Shown here: piece by piece, positions 1 to 8,483 of the stretch | How the letters are laid out: each line of letters opens with the position of its first letter | Position numbering within the stretch: position 1 is the first letter of the stretch | Source: Paenibacillus wynnii | Lineage (GTDB): Bacteria > Bacillota > Bacilli > Paenibacillales > Paenibacillaceae | DNA: 64,000 nt | NCBI RefSeq assembly: GCF_030812855.1 | Contig: NZ_JAUSTK010000021.1 | Location: 1 to 64,000, forward strand | Direction: 5' to 3' | The notes under the pieces: generated by a model | Told to the model about the DNA's origin: nothing | Databases searched by the model: none | The model's input: the letters and a program-made list of their open reading frames with translations, nothing else | Position numbers and translations under genes: made by a program

Positions 1-97
1 TAACAGGCCTCCCCCTCTTCCTCAGCTGATTAACAGGGAGATATCCTGCGAATGAGCGAGTATTTGAAAGAAAAATGATTAATACAGAGGGAGGGAA

Positions 98-205
98 ATT
101 TGGAACTGTAGGAGCGATAGCGACCGCCTTTGTATCCGGATTTCAACCGCTAAAAGCGGGTTAAATCAAAGAAATCTGGATACAACAGCGGCCGGAAGTC
201 CAAAT
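98..205. repeat. Large imperfect hairpin repeat upstream of the sugar operon
   Basis: The sequence folds into nested inverted arms. TGTATCCGGATTTC (131-144) pairs with GAAATCTGGATACA (171-184). An inner AACCGCT/AGCGGGTT stem lies around 145-162, and outer arms near 98-107 and 197-205 also pair (ATTTGGA with TCCAAAT). No open frame of note crosses it. I infer a dispersed palindromic repeat or a structured leader RNA of the downstream operon. I have an impression that such hairpins recur in Paenibacillus genomes but could not check it. Confidence 0.55.
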
Positions 206-280
206 CTTCACGGTAGAGACGCCTGAGCCTTAAGTTAATATCTTAAGTTCATTTTATATAGACTATGGAGATGAATACTG

Positions 281-1057
281 ATGAAGCCTTCGATGATTGG
301 TGCGCAAATGTACACCTTTAGAGAGTATACACAGACCGCAGAAGAGTTAAGGACTACTTTTCAAAAGTTGAGATCCATTGGTTATACCGCTGTGCAGGTG
401 TCTGGCATCGGGCCGATTGACCCATTGGTAGTTAAACAAATCGCCGATGAAAATGGATTAGAGATTTGCGCTACACATGTGCCCTGGACTCGTTTGGTGG
501 ATGATTTAGATGCGCTAACTAAGGAACATCAGCTGTGGGACTGCAAATATATCGGGCTAGGCGGGTTGCCTGATATGTACCGCACGAGTCTGGAAGGTTA
601 CCGAACTTTTGTAAGTGAGATTTCAGCAATCGCCAAGCTATTGAAAGAGAATTACGGCTTGCAGTTTATTTACCATAATCATGACTTTGAGTTTGAACGC
701 CTGGAGGGCGGTAGAACAGGAATGGATATTCTTTTGGCAGAGACAGATCCTGATTATGTTAGCTTCGAGCTAGATTTATATTGGTTACAGGCAGCGGGTG
801 CGGATCCGGTGGAATGGATTCACAAGGTGAACGGCAGAATGCAGGTGGTCCATCTTAAGGATATGGCCATAATCGATCGAAAGCCTGTTTTTGCTGAGGT
901 GGGTGAAGGGAATATGAACTACCCGGGTATTATTAAGGCCTGTCGTGAGACTGGTGTTGAATGGTATGTGGTGGAGCAGGATGTTTGCCGGCGTGATCCG
1001 TTTGAGAGCGTTGCTATTAGCTTGGACTATCTTTTACATACGATCGAGGGGGTTTAA
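281..1057 (+). CDS. Sugar phosphate isomerase/epimerase-like TIM-barrel protein
   Basis: This 258-residue protein of the xylose isomerase-like TIM-barrel (AP endonuclease family 2) superfamily probably isomerises or epimerises a sugar or inositol derivative in the cytoplasm. Visible family marks are MIGAQMYTFRE at the N terminus, the metal-site stretch IYHNHDFEF near residue 130, a FELDLYW strand near 165 and the VVHLKDM motif near 190. The length is normal for the family. The start has GGAG ten bases upstream. The next gene begins one base after its stop, so the two are co-transcribed with a third gene, both Gfo/Idh/MocA oxidoreductases. This is a typical trio for catabolising an oxidised sugar or cyclitol. 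The exact substrate cannot be read. Confidence 0.85.
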   Translation: MKPSMIGAQMYTFREYTQTAEELRTTFQKLRSIGYTAVQVSGIGPIDPLVVKQIADENGLEICATHVPWTRLVDDLDALTKEHQLWDCKYIGLGGLPDMYRTSLEGYRTFVSEISAIAKLLKENYGLQFIYHNHDFEFERLEGGRTGMDILLAETDPDYVSFELDLYWLQAAGADPVEWIHKVNGRMQVVHLKDMAIIDRKPVFAEVGEGNMNYPGIIKACRETGVEWYVVEQDVCRRDPFESVAISLDYLLHTIEGV

Positions 1058-1058
1058 G

Positions 1059-2144
1059 ATGAGTCGCAATGATGGAATGCTGTACGCGCCTACTTATGAA
1101 GCCAAACCTGTAGTTAAGCCCGGAGAATTCATATTCGCAGCCATTGCTCTAGATCACGGACATATCTATGGGATGTGCAACGGTCTGATAGAAGCTGGCG
1201 CTGAGTTAAAATGGGTGTACGACCCGGATTCGGTAAAGGTTAAATCATTTATGGATAGGTATCCGGGAGTGAGAGCCGCCCGCTCGGCAGAAGAAATTCT
1301 GGAAGATCCTGAGGTTCGCATGGTAGCTGCCGCTGCCATTCCTTCAGAACGGGGCCCGTTAGGGCTTAAGGTGATGGGACACGGTAAAGATTACTTCACA
1401 GACAAAACCCCCTTTACCACACTTGAACAATTAGAAGCGGCAAGGGTGCAGTCAGCACGCACGAAGCAGAAGTATATGGTCTATTTCAGTGAAAGACTGC
1501 ATGTGGAAAGTGCAATATACGCAGGTCAACTTATTCGACAGGGTGCCATAGGCCGTCCCTTGCAAGTGATCGGATTGGGCCCGCATCGCTTAAATGCTGC
1601 TAACCGTCCAGAGTGGTTCTTCCAAAGAGAGAAATATGGCGGTATTCTGTGTGATATAGGGAGTCATCAAATCGAACAATTTCTATACTACTGTGGATGT
1701 ACCGATGCAACAGTCCTTCACAGCAAAGTAGCCAACTATAACAACTGCGCCTACCCAGAATTGGAGGATTTCGGAGATGCCACGCTTGTGGGGGATAACG
1801 GAGCTACACAATATTTCCGTGTAGACTGGTTTACACCCGACGGCCTAAGCACCTGGGGTGATGGTCGAACGATGATCATGGGGACCGAAGGATATATTGA
1901 GCTGCGTAAATATACTGATATCGGACGTTCGAGCACGCCAGATCATGTGTTTTGGGCAGATAGTCAAGGGGAACATTATGAGCATGTAGCTAGCAAGATC
2001 GGATACCCTTTTTTCGGGGAGCTGATTCTGGACGGTTTGAATCGAACGGAATTTGCCATGACGCAGGCCCATGTATTTAAAGCGGCGGAGCTATGCCTTC
2101 AGGCACAAGCTAAAGCAATCCATCTTTCACCCATTTTGAAGTAA
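1059..2144 (+). CDS. Gfo/Idh/MocA family oxidoreductase
   Basis: An NAD(P)-dependent sugar or cyclitol dehydrogenase of about 361 residues. The frame is open from 945, but the ATG at 1059 is preferred: it follows the stop of the isomerase by one base and has GAGGGGG six to seven bases upstream. The N-terminal Rossmann part starts near FAAIALDHGHIYGM, a variant of the usual GxGxxG fingerprint, and the family segment DIGSHQIEQFLYY lies around residue 200. A GFO/IDH/MocA C-terminal alpha/beta domain follows. The N-terminal glycines are unusual, so cofactor binding may differ from the classic members. It probably acts on the same substrate as the neighbouring isomerase and the second oxidoreductase. 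Confidence 0.85.
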   Translation: MSRNDGMLYAPTYEAKPVVKPGEFIFAAIALDHGHIYGMCNGLIEAGAELKWVYDPDSVKVKSFMDRYPGVRAARSAEEILEDPEVRMVAAAAIPSERGPLGLKVMGHGKDYFTDKTPFTTLEQLEAARVQSARTKQKYMVYFSERLHVESAIYAGQLIRQGAIGRPLQVIGLGPHRLNAANRPEWFFQREKYGGILCDIGSHQIEQFLYYCGCTDATVLHSKVANYNNCAYPELEDFGDATLVGDNGATQYFRVDWFTPDGLSTWGDGRTMIMGTEGYIELRKYTDIGRSSTPDHVFWADSQGEHYEHVASKIGYPFFGELILDGLNRTEFAMTQAHVFKAAELCLQAQAKAIHLSPILK

Positions 2145-2177
2145 CGCGCGGGTAGAGCGCAGAAAGAAGAGCAGACG

Positions 2178-3200
2178 GTGAAAAAGACGAATGAACTTGG
2201 GGCGGCTATAATAGGATGCGGAGCGATTTCCCCTTTGCATGTCAAAGCTATCTCGGCCATGAAGGGAGTTCAACTTCGGGTTGTAGTAGATGTGGATGCA
2301 GCAAAAGCAGAACAGGCAGCGCAGGAATACGGATGTTCTACGACGGTTGATTACCGAGAGCTGCTGGATCGATCTGATATAGATGTGGTGCACTTGTGCA
2401 CTCCCCATCACTTACATGCTGAGATGGCCATTGAGTGTTTACAAGCAGGAAAGCATGTGTTAACCGAGAAGCCGATCGCTTCAGATCTCCCATCTGCGAA
2501 GCGAATGGTGGAAGCTGCTGATAGCAGTACAGGTCAGCTTGGCATCGTGTTCCAGAACCGCTATAATGAGCCTTCGATTCGTATCAAGGAGGCCTTGGAC
2601 TCTGGTGAATTAGGTCAGTTAATCTGCATGAAAGGCATAGTTACCTGGCACCGCGATGAGTCTTATTACAGGAATAGCAAATGGAGAGGTCGCTGGGATA
2701 CGGAAGGCGGCGGCGTACTGATTAATCAGACGATCCATACACTGGATTTACTTCAATGGTTTGGCGGAGAGATCACCTCAGTTAAAGGAAGTATCACTAC
2801 AGATGCACTGAATGGCATTATTGAGGTGGAGGATACGTCGCATGCGACCCTGTTTTTCAAAAATAACGTTAGAGCTCTCTTCTATGCTACCAATGCATAT
2901 CTCGTAAATTCCCCTGTGGAGCTGGAGCTGGTCTTTGAACAAGGGACATTAATTCAGCGCAGGGATTGCTTATATCTCTATAAAGAGGGAAAAGAAACCT
3001 TATGGAGTCAACCTCCTGCAGATTACGGAGTAGGCAAGTCCTATTGGGGAGCCAGTCACAGCCTGTTAATAAAGGACTTTTACGAGCACATTGGGGATAA
3101 TCGTGATTTTTGGCTAAATGGTTCAGAAGGAATGAAGACGTTACAGCTGGTTTCGGATATCTATACCTCTTCGAGTGCCAGACATACACCCCTAATCTAA
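2178..3200 (+). CDS. Gfo/Idh/MocA family oxidoreductase
   Basis: A 340-residue NAD(P)-dependent dehydrogenase. It has a canonical Rossmann start AAIIGCGAISPLHVKAI, the family EKP motif (VLTEKPIASD, near residue 97) with its conserved Lys, and GGGVLINQTIHTLDLLQW with the likely catalytic His near 180. The start is GTG at 2178, with a purine-rich but weak AGAAAGAAGA upstream. It lies 33 bases after the previous oxidoreductase, is probably the last gene of the three-gene operon, and is followed by a strong terminator. Two dehydrogenases with one isomerase suggest successive oxidation and isomerisation of one sugar acid or inositol compound. The substrate is unknown. Confidence 0.88.
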   Translation: MKKTNELGAAIIGCGAISPLHVKAISAMKGVQLRVVVDVDAAKAEQAAQEYGCSTTVDYRELLDRSDIDVVHLCTPHHLHAEMAIECLQAGKHVLTEKPIASDLPSAKRMVEAADSSTGQLGIVFQNRYNEPSIRIKEALDSGELGQLICMKGIVTWHRDESYYRNSKWRGRWDTEGGGVLINQTIHTLDLLQWFGGEITSVKGSITTDALNGIIEVEDTSHATLFFKNNVRALFYATNAYLVNSPVELELVFEQGTLIQRRDCLYLYKEGKETLWSQPPADYGVGKSYWGASHSLLIKDFYEHIGDNRDFWLNGSEGMKTLQLVSDIYTSSSARHTPLI

Positions 3201-3215
3201 AAGAACACAACTTAA

Positions 3216-3267
3216 TAGACTGTCTCATTCGTAGAAGAAATCTACTTATGGACAGTCTATTTTTTTC
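3216..3267 (+). terminator. Rho-independent terminator of the sugar operon
   Basis: A perfect 9 bp stem, TAGACTGTC (3216-3224) with GACAGTCTA (3251-3259), is followed directly by a run of T. It lies 15 bases after the stop of the last oxidoreductase gene. Confidence 0.85.
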
Positions 3268-3480
3268 AACCATGTGCGAAACTAAAAAAAGTCAACCCCA
3301 AAACTTCCGGTATGCTGCCTCAAACTGTTATTATAATTTAGTGCCGAAAAACCCCTTGCTTTAACTATGGGGATGTAAGGCGCTTTGGATGTGGGGTGGC
3401 TTTTGTCGCCCCAAGCACCCAACAATAGATACGTTTCAGATATCTATTGTTTTGTGGTACAATCTTTTTGAGGTGAACCT

Positions 3481-3882
3481 ATGTCACAACGAGAAGTAGA
3501 AAGTAACCACAATATCACTTTCGATTGTAAATATCATGTCGTGTTTTGCCCCAAGTATCGACGCAAAGTTCTACAACCGCCAATTGATTTGCGCTTAAAA
3601 GAACTATTCCGAGCCAAAGCCGATGAACTTCAAGCTGAGATTGTTGAAATGGAAATCATGCCAGATCACGTTCATTTGCTGATCCAATGCGATCCACAGT
3701 TTGGCATCCATCGTATTGTGAAGCACTTAAAAGGCTACACATCGCGCATATTGAGGCAGGAATTTAAACAACTAACATCACGACTTCCTTCTCTTTGGAC
3801 AAATTCTTACTTTGTTGCCACAGTCGGAAGCGTGTCACTGGATATAGTGAAAAAATATATCGAAGATCAAAAAGAAAAGTAG
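3481..3882 (+). CDS. tnpA: IS200/IS605 Y1 transposase TnpA
   Basis: A 133-residue HUH single-strand transposase. The metal-binding HUH motif is visible as MPDHVHLLI near residue 60, and the nucleophilic Tyr is in VKKYIEDQ near the C terminus. The N-terminal block KYHVVFCPKYRRKVL is typical of the family. The length is normal and there is no internal stop, so it may be active. The ATG at 3481 has an AGGTGAACCT ribosome binding site immediately before it. The tnpB start is directly adjacent to its stop codon, so the two are translated from one message. It excises and inserts the element at hairpin ends via a 5'-phosphotyrosine intermediate. Confidence 0.93.
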   Translation: MSQREVESNHNITFDCKYHVVFCPKYRRKVLQPPIDLRLKELFRAKADELQAEIVEMEIMPDHVHLLIQCDPQFGIHRIVKHLKGYTSRILRQEFKQLTSRLPSLWTNSYFVATVGSVSLDIVKKYIEDQKEK

Positions 3883-4974
3883 GTGAATGAGTTGCTTGTT
3901 GCTTACAAATATCGGCTGTATCCAACCAAACAGCAAAAGCAAGCCATTCACTTTACGCTTGAACGGTGTCGGTTGCTATACAATCGTTTGCTTGAAGAAC
4001 GGATACTTGCGTACAAAAATGAAGGCAACAGCCTGAACTATTACGATCAAGCAAATTCATTCAACGAGCGTAAACAACATATCCCTGCATTGAAACAGGT
4101 TCACTCCCAAGTCCTTCAAGATGTCGCAAAACGCTTGGATAAAGCGTATCAAGCATTCTTTCGCCGTGTAAAAAGTGGCGAGGTAGCTGGAATTCCACGA
4201 TTCAAACCAGAGCAGCGATATGATTCTTTCACATATCCGCAAGGTGGACATACGATCATAGGTAGCAAGGTTCGCCTTTCTAAAATTGGTGATGTAAAAA
4301 TCAAACTCCATCGCCAACCACAAGGGAAGATCAAAACCTGCACGATCACGGTCAATAACGGAAAATACTACGCTTGTTTTTCCTGCGAAGTAGAACGGCA
4401 GCACCTTTCGTCTTCATCGAAACAAGTTGGCGTTGATCTTGGCTTGATGCACCTTGCCGTTACATCAGATGGCGAAACAATTGAATCTCCTAGACACCTT
4501 CGCAAGAGTGAAAAACGATTAAAGCGACTCCAACGTGAGGTATCGCGCAAAAAGAAAGGCTCTACTCGAAGGAAGAAAGCTGTTCGCATTTTGGCAAGGC
4601 TACATGAGAAAGTCGCTAATCAGCGCAAAGACCACGCCCACAACGTATCTAGAGAACTGGTCAACCAATATGGACTGATTGCTTTTGAAAAACTCAATGT
4701 GCAAAACATGATTAAGAATCATCATCTTGCGAAAAGCATCGCTGATGCTGGCTGGAATCAACTCGTTCAATTCACCACGTACAAGGCTGAAAGTGCTGGT
4801 CGTGTTGTTGTTCAAGTTGATCCACGAAACACATCACAGCTTTGCTCCAATTGCGGTGAAATTGTAAAGAAAGCACTGTCTGTACGGGTACATAGTTGCG
4901 ATCATTGCGGATATACGGCAGATCGTGACGTGAACGCAGCGATAAACATTTTGCAACGTGCTTTAGCATCGTAA
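3883..4974 (+). CDS. tnpB: TnpB RNA-guided nuclease (IS200/IS605 OrfB)
   Basis: A 363-residue TnpB, the ancestor type of Cas12, which is known to cut DNA using an RNA from the element end. It has an N-terminal helix-turn-helix-like region (YRLYPTKQQKQAIH) and RuvC acidic residues in VGVDLGLMHLAV, IAFEKLNVQNMI and TADRDVNAAINI. A four-Cys zinc ribbon lies between the second and third (CSNCGE and CDHCGY). All catalytic residues are present. It begins with GTG right after the tnpA stop. TnpB keeps the element in the population by cutting the empty donor site after excision. A second, more distant TnpB lies at 54794-55942 on the minus strand. Confidence 0.93.
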   Translation: MNELLVAYKYRLYPTKQQKQAIHFTLERCRLLYNRLLEERILAYKNEGNSLNYYDQANSFNERKQHIPALKQVHSQVLQDVAKRLDKAYQAFFRRVKSGEVAGIPRFKPEQRYDSFTYPQGGHTIIGSKVRLSKIGDVKIKLHRQPQGKIKTCTITVNNGKYYACFSCEVERQHLSSSSKQVGVDLGLMHLAVTSDGETIESPRHLRKSEKRLKRLQREVSRKKKGSTRRKKAVRILARLHEKVANQRKDHAHNVSRELVNQYGLIAFEKLNVQNMIKNHHLAKSIADAGWNQLVQFTTYKAESAGRVVVQVDPRNTSQLCSNCGEIVKKALSVRVHSCDHCGYTADRDVNAAINILQRALAS

Positions 4975-5077
4975 CCAAACAAACATATGTGGCTCGGACA
5001 GAGCCATCAGGGAGGGGAAAGGTTACGATCCCCGATGATTTGAGAAGCCCCTGCCTTTAGGCGTGGGGAGTTGTCAC
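4900..5077 (+). ncRNA. Probable omega RNA (reRNA) of the TnpB element
   Basis: In this family the guide scaffold spans the 3' end of tnpB and the right end of the element. The non-coding stretch 4975-5077 is rich in short hairpins, for example GGCTCGGACAGAGCC (4991-5005), GGGATC-type pairing near 5028 and the terminal CCCC/GGGG hairpin 5048-5068. If the element ends at 5077, the guide would be the genomic sequence that follows, beginning AGGATCTATAAATAAG. The 5' limit is a guess. The assignment rests on family precedent plus the visible hairpins. Confidence 0.5.
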
Positions 5078-5117
5078 AGGATCTATAAATAAGAAGATAA
5101 CGAAGAAGGTGATTGGG

Positions 5118-5828
5118 TTGTCGAAACTTCAAGTTCTGATCGTAGATGATGAATGGAACATGCGCAATCTGCTGCGGATCTATTTAAGTAAAGAGGGCTT
5201 TGAAACCAAGGAAGCGTCAACGGGACATGAAGCCTTGGCGATGTGGCGAGAGCATAAATTGGATCTGATTTTGCTGGATGTGATGATGCCGGATATGGAT
5301 GGGTGGCAAGTCTGCAAGGTGATTAGGGAGACCGATTCCACCATTCCGGTTCTGATGCTAACCGCCCGCTCAGAGACAAAGGACAAAGTTCACGGGCTTG
5401 GAATGGGTGCGGATGATTATTTAACCAAACCTTTTGAACCGGAAGAGTTATTGGCCCGAATCTATTCTTTACTTCGGCGCTCCACCGGAGGATTGCAAAC
5501 CAAACAACAAGAGCGTGTTGTTATAGAATTCCCCGGTCTGAAGATCTATCCGGAGTCCCGCGAGGTTCACATTCAAGATACAAGCATCGAGTTTACGCTT
5601 AAGGAATTTGATCTTCTATCTACACTGGCTCAGAGCAGGCAACGTGCGTTCAACAGAGAAGAGCTTGTGGAAAGGTTATGGGGGAATGATTACGGAGGTG
5701 AGACCCGTGTCATAGATTCACACATCAAGAATATCCGTGAGAAGCTTCACAATGCAGGGCTCCCGTATAACCCGATTCAGACGGTCTGGGGTCTCGGCTA
5801 TAAATTTCAGATTCCTGGTGATAGATAA
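5118..5828 (+). CDS. OmpR/PhoB-family response regulator
   Basis: A two-component regulator of about 236 residues. The receiver domain (1-120) shows VLIVDDE, the phospho-acceptor Asp in LILLDVMMPDMDGW near residue 51, a TAR motif and the Lys in YLTKPFEP. The C-terminal winged helix (about 140-232) includes FTLKEFDLL, RVIDSHIKNIREKL and VWGLGYKF. A GTG at 5109 is in frame, but AGAAGG directly abuts it. The TTG at 5118 sits at normal spacing from AGAAGGTGA and is preferred. The histidine kinase gene overlaps its stop (TAATG), so the pair is translationally coupled. The regulated genes are not identifiable from the window. Confidence 0.92.
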   Translation: MSKLQVLIVDDEWNMRNLLRIYLSKEGFETKEASTGHEALAMWREHKLDLILLDVMMPDMDGWQVCKVIRETDSTIPVLMLTARSETKDKVHGLGMGADDYLTKPFEPEELLARIYSLLRRSTGGLQTKQQERVVIEFPGLKIYPESREVHIQDTSIEFTLKEFDLLSTLAQSRQRAFNREELVERLWGNDYGGETRVIDSHIKNIREKLHNAGLPYNPIQTVWGLGYKFQIPGDR

Positions 5829-7216
5829 TGAGAAATAATATTATCGGTAGAAAGCTTGGTATTGTTATCATTTCTGTCTTTTTGGTAGTACTGTTGTTTC
5901 TGGGCTTTACCATTGACCGGATGTTCACTAATTTTTATTACAGTGAAATGCAAACAGAGACGGAGGAGCTTACCTCTCACTTTACGGTAATGGCTGAATC
6001 TCAAGATACTACTACGGAGCAGATGATGCGTACCTTTGCTGAATTTTCGAATGTCAGTATCTTTAATATTTCTAAGAACGGAACTGTTGATTTCCATTCA
6101 GGTGTGCACGATTCAACCGACCGTTCTTTTATTCGTGCTGCTGATGTAAAGGAAATATTCTTAGGGGATAGCATAAGCTTCGACTATAAAGATCCTAGCG
6201 GACATCGTTACTTCGTAACTGGTCAACCTATTCTGGAAGGGGAAACCACTCGCTCTGCTCTCTACGTAATGGCTTCCACAGAAAGTATGGAGCATTCCTT
6301 ATCTGATGTTCGGAATATATTATTCTTGTCCGGATTCGGTGCATTTATCTTGGCCATGGGCATCACTTGGGTAATCGCCAGAGCTTTGTCCCGTCCGCTT
6401 GTACAAATGCAGAAGGCAACCCGTCAAATCGCTGCCGGTGAACTCGAAACCAGGCTAACCATTCGAAGTAAAGATGAGATTGGTTTTCTTGCGGGTGCCA
6501 TAAATGACCTGGCCGTGGATCTTCAGCGATACCGCGGTACTCGTCAGGAGTTTCTAGCTAATATATCTCATGAGCTTCGAACACCCATTACTTATCTGGA
6601 AGGTTATGCCAAGGTAGTCATGGATGGTCTATATGAGACCGAAGAGGAGAAACACCTTTATTTAAATATTATTTATCAGGAAGCGCACCGAATTCAACAT
6701 TTGGTGGACGACCTTTTTGAGCTGGCTAAGATGGAAGAAGGCAATATATCTCTAACCTTTGATAGGGTTGATCTATCACAAATGGTAGACCGGGCGGTTC
6801 ATAAGGTTGAATTGAAGGCCCGGGAGAAAGAACTTAAGCTGGATGTGCAGTATATTGGAGTTGCCGTGAAGGTTCACGGGGATGAGAAACGCATGGAACA
6901 GATTGTGATGAATCTTTTGGAGAATGCTATTCGCTATACAGATCAGGGTCAAATCAATGTTTCTCTTGAATATGCAGCAGGCTCCGTAGCTTTTATAGTA
7001 GAGGACACGGGCATGGGTATAACAGAAGCAGAAATCCCTTATATCTTTGATCGGTTTTACCGGGTGGAGAAATCTCGTTCCAGGCAATACGGCGGGAGTG
7101 GACTTGGACTATCTATCGTTAAGAAGCTGGTGGATCTCCATGGCGGTAAAATTGTAATTACAAGTAAAGTTGGAATCGGTACCCGCTTCGAGGTCCATTT
7201 TATTCAGATAAACTGA
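5828..7216 (+). CDS. Sensor histidine kinase with HAMP domain
   Basis: A 462-residue membrane kinase paired with the preceding regulator. TM1 is near residues 11-31, an extracellular sensor region of about 130 residues follows, TM2 is near 160-183, and the HAMP linker is near 184-236. The HisKA phospho-acceptor His is in ISHELRTPIT near 248. The HATPase_c domain has the N box (NLLENAIRYT), the G1 box (VEDTGMGI) and the G2 box (GGSGLGLSIV). The overall layout resembles Bacillus ResE/PhoR/YycG-type kinases. The ligand is unknown. Its 3' end overlaps the convergent glycosyltransferase gene by 17 bases, leaving no room for a separate terminator. Confidence 0.93.
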   Translation: MRNNIIGRKLGIVIISVFLVVLLFLGFTIDRMFTNFYYSEMQTETEELTSHFTVMAESQDTTTEQMMRTFAEFSNVSIFNISKNGTVDFHSGVHDSTDRSFIRAADVKEIFLGDSISFDYKDPSGHRYFVTGQPILEGETTRSALYVMASTESMEHSLSDVRNILFLSGFGAFILAMGITWVIARALSRPLVQMQKATRQIAAGELETRLTIRSKDEIGFLAGAINDLAVDLQRYRGTRQEFLANISHELRTPITYLEGYAKVVMDGLYETEEEKHLYLNIIYQEAHRIQHLVDDLFELAKMEEGNISLTFDRVDLSQMVDRAVHKVELKAREKELKLDVQYIGVAVKVHGDEKRMEQIVMNLLENAIRYTDQGQINVSLEYAAGSVAFIVEDTGMGITEAEIPYIFDRFYRVEKSRSRQYGGSGLGLSIVKKLVDLHGGKIVITSKVGIGTRFEVHFIQIN

Positions 7217-8075
7217 AGCATTGGGATAATACCGAATTTAAAGTCTGATGGTCGTATTTATGTTTCTTTAGATTGCCCTCTAGTATCTTATGAGCCCAGG
7301 CTAATGCTTTATAATATGGGTCTGGTTCATGAACTCGAATTCTAAAGTGGCAAAAATCCAAATGTGTCTGATAATCCTCAATGGAGGGTTCAATATCGAG
7401 CTGGCGCAACTGATTCTTACGGATAATCTCAGCGTGCTGCTCTTGAACAAGTTCATGGACGTTAGAGACTTGTTGGGGATGTAGTCTGTATACGAGTAAT
7501 ACTTCAGGCAGGTTAATAATTTGCGTAACTTCTGCTAAGCGATTCCATATTTCATAATCCTCCGCATAATAATAGTACAGATACCGGATTCCGTGGTTTA
7601 TTAGAACGGATCTTCGAATCATTACGGATGGATGGACTAGTGTACAGTGGAATAACTGCCAGCATTTGATTTCTTCGTGATTTAAGGGTTTGTTGGTAAT
7701 CTCGTTTCTTCCCAAGTAACGAACCTGAGAGCCGCACACTCCGCAGTGTTGATGAGCATCCATGAACGCTACTTGGCGCTCAAAGCGCTGGGGCAATGCG
7801 ATATCATCTCCGTCCATTCGGGCAATATACTCGCCGGTAGCTAAATCTATCCCTTGATTTAAGGATTCAATGATTCCTAAGTTGATAGAATGAATAATTA
7901 ATTTAATTCTTCTGTCGTTAAACTTTCTGATGATATCTAAAGTTCCGTCTGTTGATCCATCATCAATGATTAACAATTCGAAATCCCAATAGGTTTGCGT
8001 CAGAATACTGCAGATTGATTCTTCTATATAGTTAGCTACATTATATACCGGCATGAGAACTGATATCTTAGCCAA
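7200..8075 (-). CDS. Family 2 glycosyltransferase
   Basis: A 291-residue GT-A fold glycosyltransferase. The N terminus KISVLMPVYNVANYIEESI, the IDDGSTDGT nucleotide-binding motif near residue 36 and the metal-binding region ARMDGDDIALPQRF (DGD near 92) are all visible. There is no membrane segment, so it is cytosolic or peripheral and transfers a sugar from a nucleotide-sugar to a surface polysaccharide or lipid acceptor. It stands alone on the minus strand, convergent with the sensor kinase. The receptor sugar cannot be predicted. The start ATG follows AAGGGTGGTG, a plausible ribosome binding site. Confidence 0.88.
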   Translation of the reverse strand: MAKISVLMPVYNVANYIEESICSILTQTYWDFELLIIDDGSTDGTLDIIRKFNDRRIKLIIHSINLGIIESLNQGIDLATGEYIARMDGDDIALPQRFERQVAFMDAHQHCGVCGSQVRYLGRNEITNKPLNHEEIKCWQLFHCTLVHPSVMIRRSVLINHGIRYLYYYYAEDYEIWNRLAEVTQIINLPEVLLVYRLHPQQVSNVHELVQEQHAEIIRKNQLRQLDIEPSIEDYQTHLDFCHFRIRVHEPDPYYKALAWAHKILEGNLKKHKYDHQTLNSVLSQCFSLSE

Positions 8076-8483
8076 TACTTACACCACCCTTCTTAATCTC
8101 TGAATTATTGTATGTAGAGTAAGTCCAATACGATCTGAATACCTGTCTATCTGAATGAAATAGAACAAACTGTCCAATCCCTTTTTCCTGCTGCTTAATT
8201 TAATGGCAGCATAGGGAGGGATGTACATTGAATTACAATGACTGTTAGAGGTTCTATAAGGAATGGTTGAAACCCCTTGGCCATTCCAAAACGTATGCGC
8301 GCTTCAGATCTCCGAGGTGCCGGATATGTTTGAAAATAACGATCCCCTGTGGAAGGGTATTTTGGAATGGATTTAACGTTCGATAGTTCAAGTAGAATTG
8401 AATAAACTGGAACTTTTAATTCGGAATTTTCGTTTATGATAAATGGTAGAAGACAGGTACGATTCAAGGAGGAATTAATAGAA
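8076..8483. other. Intergenic region between divergent genes
   Basis: About 400 bases lie between the leftward glycosyltransferase and the rightward phosphodiester-glycosidase gene. It should hold both promoters. A TATGAT at 8435-8440 resembles a -10 box, but I saw no well-spaced -35. A minus-strand frame of 90 codons across 8195-8467 has no recognisable content, and I take it as chance. AAGGAGG at 8466-8472 is the ribosome binding site of the next gene. Confidence 0.4.

Larger units (their letters stand above)
3345..5077 (+). mobile_element. IS200/IS605-family element with tnpA and tnpB
   Basis: A complete-looking element. The left end carries a subterminal hairpin (CCCC 3352-3355 with GGGG 3369-3372). 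The right end carries CCCCTGCCTTTAGGCGTGGGG (5048-5068) and probably finishes at TTGTCAC near 5077, as other members of the family do. It encodes a Y1 transposase and a TnpB nuclease in the same direction. These elements move as single-stranded DNA and make no target duplication, so the outer limits are approximate, particularly on the left. It sits between the sugar operon terminator and a two-component system. Confidence 0.8.

Noticed and set aside
945-1058. Upstream extension of the second sugar-operon gene
   Set aside because: The extra 38 codons overlap the isomerase gene in another frame; ATG 1059 has the ribosome binding site and matches the family start.
3110-3364. 84-codon plus-strand ORF over the end of the oxidoreductase gene
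   Set aside because: It overlaps a well-supported gene, runs through its terminator and has no family features.
8195-8467. 90-codon minus-strand ORF between divergent genes
   Set aside because: No motif, and it covers the promoter and ribosome binding site of the phosphodiester glycosidase gene.
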